Positions 60,372 to 64,000 of a DNA stretch of 64,000 nt are shown here, piece after piece. The notes under the pieces are model-generated. The model had not been told where the DNA came from, made no database searches, and saw only the letters and a list, made by a program, of their open reading frames with translations. This DNA comes from Lepisosteus oculatus (Eukaryota > Chordata > Actinopteri > Semionotiformes > Lepisosteidae), in contig NC_090706.1 in assembly GCF_040954835.1 (NCBI RefSeq), positions 27,661,148 to 27,725,147 of the forward strand, written 5' to 3'. The first letter of the stretch is position 1. Every line of letters starts with the position of its first letter. The position numbers were made by a program, and so were the translations under genes.

Positions 60372-62847
60372 CACTGCACAGCTGATTAGGTGGAAGAGTG
60401 AGAACTTGCTTCACCAATTGAATGGGGAATGCCAGATTATAAAAGCCCAAAATGGAAATTCATGAGGACACCCCTACACTTACAACAATGCCATGGGGTC
60501 TTTAACATTCAAGTACTATCACAAGAAAACAGTAGTTGATTATTATCCCGATAAAGATGAAAATACATGTCCTAATCACCATTCGATGCCATTAGTGCTC
60601 ACCAAAAGAACAAGTACTGCAAACTACCATTTGCAGTCAACCAATATAAAAGTGTGTTTAGTTGTTCTTCATGTAAACCATTGTTCTATTTGAGACAACA
60701 AAATTGAAGAAACTCTCACAACGATCATCTTTTTTTTAATCAGGGAGGTCATTACTAGCAATTCCTAGAACAGCCAAAGAGCTATTTGCAATGAAGCAGA
60801 AATGTGACAAAAAAAACCCCAGCTAGAAATAACACACAGAAGGGATAAAGATCAATTGCGGATTTCTCTATTTTATAATTCTGAATTGTACTAATTTCTT
60901 GGCATCAATAAAATGGTAACTTCTTAATACATTTTACCATAACTTCTGTAATACGTATATGTATATGTAATGGCATTTGAAGATTCCTTCTTTTTTAAAG
61001 CAGTACAATGTAGGTGGCATGCAAGTAATGGATATGTTAACAGTCACATACTGTGCATGTTAAACAGTTCCATTTTCTCCTCATAGATATGATTACATTT
61101 CCAAATAAAAGCTAAAAAGTTGCCTTTAATGAAAAAATATGGAGTTATATGTGAACAAATGAAAGCGCTAGAATTTTTACATTTAAAAAACAACTGAATA
61201 ATCACCACATCTCCTAAACTACCCTAAATCATCTGTTTTGGGATAAGGTGATTAAAAATGTACCCATTATGGTTCCTGTAAACGATTTCACCTTCCTATG
61301 GTTAATATATACAACAATCTCGCCTTCAGACATTTCTACTGAAGGACTGAGGTTTAAGGCTTAAGAACTTCTGGACATTAAGTACTTCCAATTGCTTAAG
61401 AAGTATGTGCCCTAGAAGCAAAATCCCACTGGATTTCTTCGGTTGAAAACATGCTGTCTGAGCGGGGGACACTTTCTGTCAAACAGTTAACATGTACTAA
61501 TCTTGTGCTGCTCATGTGGTACAAACTATGTACAATATGTAGTACATGGACCCATTACAGGAGACTGAATGAGATGTAATTGTAACCCTGGAAGGAAAAC
61601 TAGCGATTACAACAATTCCTAGCAATTCCTTCGTCCACAGAGTTACAGTGCCATTAGATCACGGCATGGACACCACACACCCCACACGCCCCCTAAATGA
61701 AAGAGGCTGTCAAAGTAAGCATTGTGACCACCGATGTGGACTCCATTTGCATCACGCTGGTTCACTTCATTGAAGAAACAAGGATAGAAAGTACGTGTTT
61801 ATGTGTAGCGCTCATTGTTGTGTGTGGAGTCTGCTTTTCATGACAGGGCTGAAGCTTGCAAAAAAAAAAATCCAAAACATTACATCCTCCCCAGCTGAAG
61901 CCTCTCAGTGTTGTCTGTACAAAAACAAACTAGACTGAAATCACTTTAAATTCCAAGAATATGGGGATTGGGAGCCCCCAGAGAGTAACATGCCCAAGCA
62001 GGGGATTGTAAATGAAACTCAGGGAGAGTAACCCTGAGCTTTTATATGGAAGAGCACATGCCTACTGCACAGTTTAGCTGGAGGACAGAAAGGGAGCTGG
62101 AAAAGCCATACCGCTGTGCAGTACTAGTGAAGCACCTGGAAGAGGTTACCCACAAACCTGCAGACATGCATGCCAATAGTCTTACATACACCTAGTAAAA
62201 ATAGTTTTCAGATATTTCACCATGCTTTTTCTCTCCCTGTAGCACTCTCTTTTTTACCACATTCAAGATCTGAAGGAGTCTTTTTTTACAAATGTATTTT
62301 ATGTGAGTGAGGATTGTGCCTTATTTAAATGTTTCAGGGAGTTTTCTATGAGGCATTGGGTCATCACACACACCACAAAGCCTTCAGAAATGTGACATGA
62401 AGTGCATATTGTGACAGGAACTGAGAGCCGGCCTGATAGGATCCCTTGGCAGGAAGCTGGTGTGAATCAAATCCAAAAGAGGCCTGTTGATCCCGAGAGC
62501 TTTAAAAATATAACGTAAGCAGGAGATACCCAGCATTTGTGGCATGCCATGTGGGTTCAGAATGGATGGACAAATTCATCTTCTGTGCTTTCTCTTTGAT
62601 TTAATTTCATGGGCCTCAACCCTGTGTCCCTACAGTTAATTAAAAAGCAGCACAACTTGTACCTCTTTAGTGGCTCAGAGATAACAAGGCTTCGCAAGCA
62701 TCTGCCGCCAGCCTGCCGGGAAGAATTTGTCAAATCCTTGCCCTGAGTTAAAGAGCAGTTTTTGTGTCTCAGGACTAATCCTCAGCGGTGCACGTTACTC
62801 AGAGTGACCTGCCGTATCGTTATTGTAACACAATAACTGGGACTCAC
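60372..62847. other. presumed intron or intergenic, AT-rich
   Basis: No exon, repeat family or RNA gene recognised. Confidence 0.45.
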
Positions 62848-63003
62848 CCCAGCACCAATACTGAGTTCCCCTTTTTCCTGTGCCCACTCCAATATGAGCT
62901 CATTCAAGGAAATTATCGGAGTGAGAAACGGACCTGAAACAGCCTCCAGCGTCTTCAGCTTGAGGTGCTCTCTTGCGGTTTTCCAGTCACTCCTTTGGAT
63001 GGT
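62848..63003 (-). CDS. candidate 156-base internal exon of the unrecognised minus-strand gene
   Basis: On the minus strand an acceptor (TTGATTTTTCTCAAG, ending 63004) opens a frame of exactly 52 codons that closes in phase 0 at GCTGGG|GTGAGTCC (62847), a strong donor. The product includes TIQRSDWKTAREHLKLKTLE, AVSGPFLTPIISLNELILEW and AQEKGELSIG: an amphipathic, partly helical-looking segment without low complexity. Third-position bases favour C and G more than the surrounding DNA. The frame continues open on both sides for some way (about 97 codons in total), so the exact borders rest on the splice sites. No family is recognised. It would be the most 5' exon of the candidate gene within this window. 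Confidence 0.42.
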
Positions 63004-64000
63004 CTTGAGAAAAATCAACATGTTAAAAAATGGAAATTGCAGGCATTTCTGAAAGATTGGGATTGCAGTCCACATTCATGTATGTTTACTGTAATTCTTT
63101 TATTTTATATACTTCAAGGGATTTAAAAAGTCCCTCACTGATATTTTGATTGAAGGGAAAAAAAACAAGGTAATGCCATTAGTACCGAAGGTTAAAACAG
63201 TCACATTTTATATCAAATTGTTCAAAGGCTGCAGCAGACATTAGACAAAGGTAAAAGGTCAAACTCCAGACAAGCCAATCAAAGTATTGTTACAGGTCTC
63301 TGGTTCAAATAATATGATTCCGGACTACTGAAGAAAATGGGATTTGTGAAGCCTGATCCTGAGTGCAGATGGCAAAATGCAATACTGCAGTACAGTTTTT
63401 TTGCCTGTTTAGAAATAGAGCAACATTTACCAACTATAGTTTAAATGTCCTGAACAGTTCGCATACCCTGTATAGCAATTCAACAGTTCATTGCTTACCA
63501 GATTCCAGCTGAGATATTGATCTCCAAGATAAGAAAAAGTCAAAATGTTAATTAAAAATTATTTTGGAGGTTATCTCTCCAACGCGCACTTAATTCGTTC
63601 ATCCACCAAATTATTGGATTTACCGTCACTCAAGAGTACAACCAGTCCACATCTGTTTCCCAATACTTTTACTTACATGAAGCAGTGAATGGCAGAATTG
63701 CCCATCCATTTACATTGGCATCAGTGGTGGTACCTATTGTGGATCAGCCAATACCTGAAGATGGTGGAACGTTGACAGACTTTAACCAACAGGATAACTG
63801 AGTGAAATAAAGGAGCTCACTTTTTTGCAGCAAAATGACCCCTGAAGGGGTCACGCCTATATGGGTTCTTTACAGCAAAAAACACAAGAGGGATGGAAGA
63901 ACACTGTTTTTTTTAATGGAGTATCATATAGCAACAGCTACCTCATAAATTCACCAAAACTTTTTACCGTTTTTGTAACTAGAAGGAAAGCAGCGCGCCA
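63004..64000. other. presumed intron or intergenic at the window edge
   Basis: A good minus-strand donor (AATCTG|GTAAGCAATG, near 63500) follows a short open stretch that would end in phase 0, as needed before the 62848 exon. No convincing acceptor goes with it, so no exon is called. Confidence 0.35.

Noticed and set aside
63480..63530. Possible micro-exon before GTAAGCAATG on the minus strand
   Set aside because: The phase would suit the 62848 exon, but the only acceptor (CTTGGAG) is poor.
1..64000. CRISPR array, prophage, operon or defence system
   Set aside because: The window is spliced vertebrate DNA; the tandem repeats found are minisatellites without spacer structure.

Overview
This is a 64 kb window of vertebrate nuclear DNA, most likely from a ray-finned fish. 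It has spliced genes, long AT-rich intergenic stretches, and many decayed retroelements of fish-type families: 5S-rRNA-derived SINEs with a GCGCTATATAA tail, tRNA-headed SINEs with an L2-like tail, and CR1/Rex-type LINE pieces. The mix of CR1 fragments and old SINEs would suit a non-teleost lineage such as gar or bowfin, but I cannot fix the species. There is no bacterial-style gene content, CRISPR array, phage or operon.

One gene is identified with confidence: bod1 (biorientation of chromosomes in cell division 1), plus strand, 24.2-28.8 kb. Its three coding exons (24469-24606, 25082-25206, 27497-27695) splice in phase into a 153-residue protein. A fourth exon (28209 to about 28795) is 3' UTR with an AATAAA signal. 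A GC-rich promoter with two ZNF143-like sites lies just upstream, and a second CpG-rich block lies immediately before exon 3.

The left flank (1-24.2 kb) is intergenic. It holds a 33-bp minisatellite (2.8-3.1 kb), a 570-bp solo LTR with a clean 5-bp target duplication (6935-7504), three copies of the 5S-derived SINE (11.05, 21.3 and 22.8 kb), a CR1 fragment and an isolated possible first coding exon at 12.6 kb.

The right flank (28.8-64 kb) holds a broken Rex/CR1-type LINE (33.7-35.1 kb) and many SINEs. It also holds several short open segments on the minus strand bounded by good splice sites: 62848-63003, 54971-55031 with 54765-54787, 50089-50170, 49966-50007 and 40477-40617. Their phases are mutually compatible, including an 81-bp intron between two of them. 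I read these as parts of one unrecognised minus-strand gene converging on bod1, continuing beyond position 64000 and possibly below 40 kb. This is the most interesting item in the window. It is an inference from splice sites and open frames, not an identification.

The remaining sequence looks like ordinary intergenic or intronic DNA. Its open reading frames of 60-160 codons are about what chance would give.
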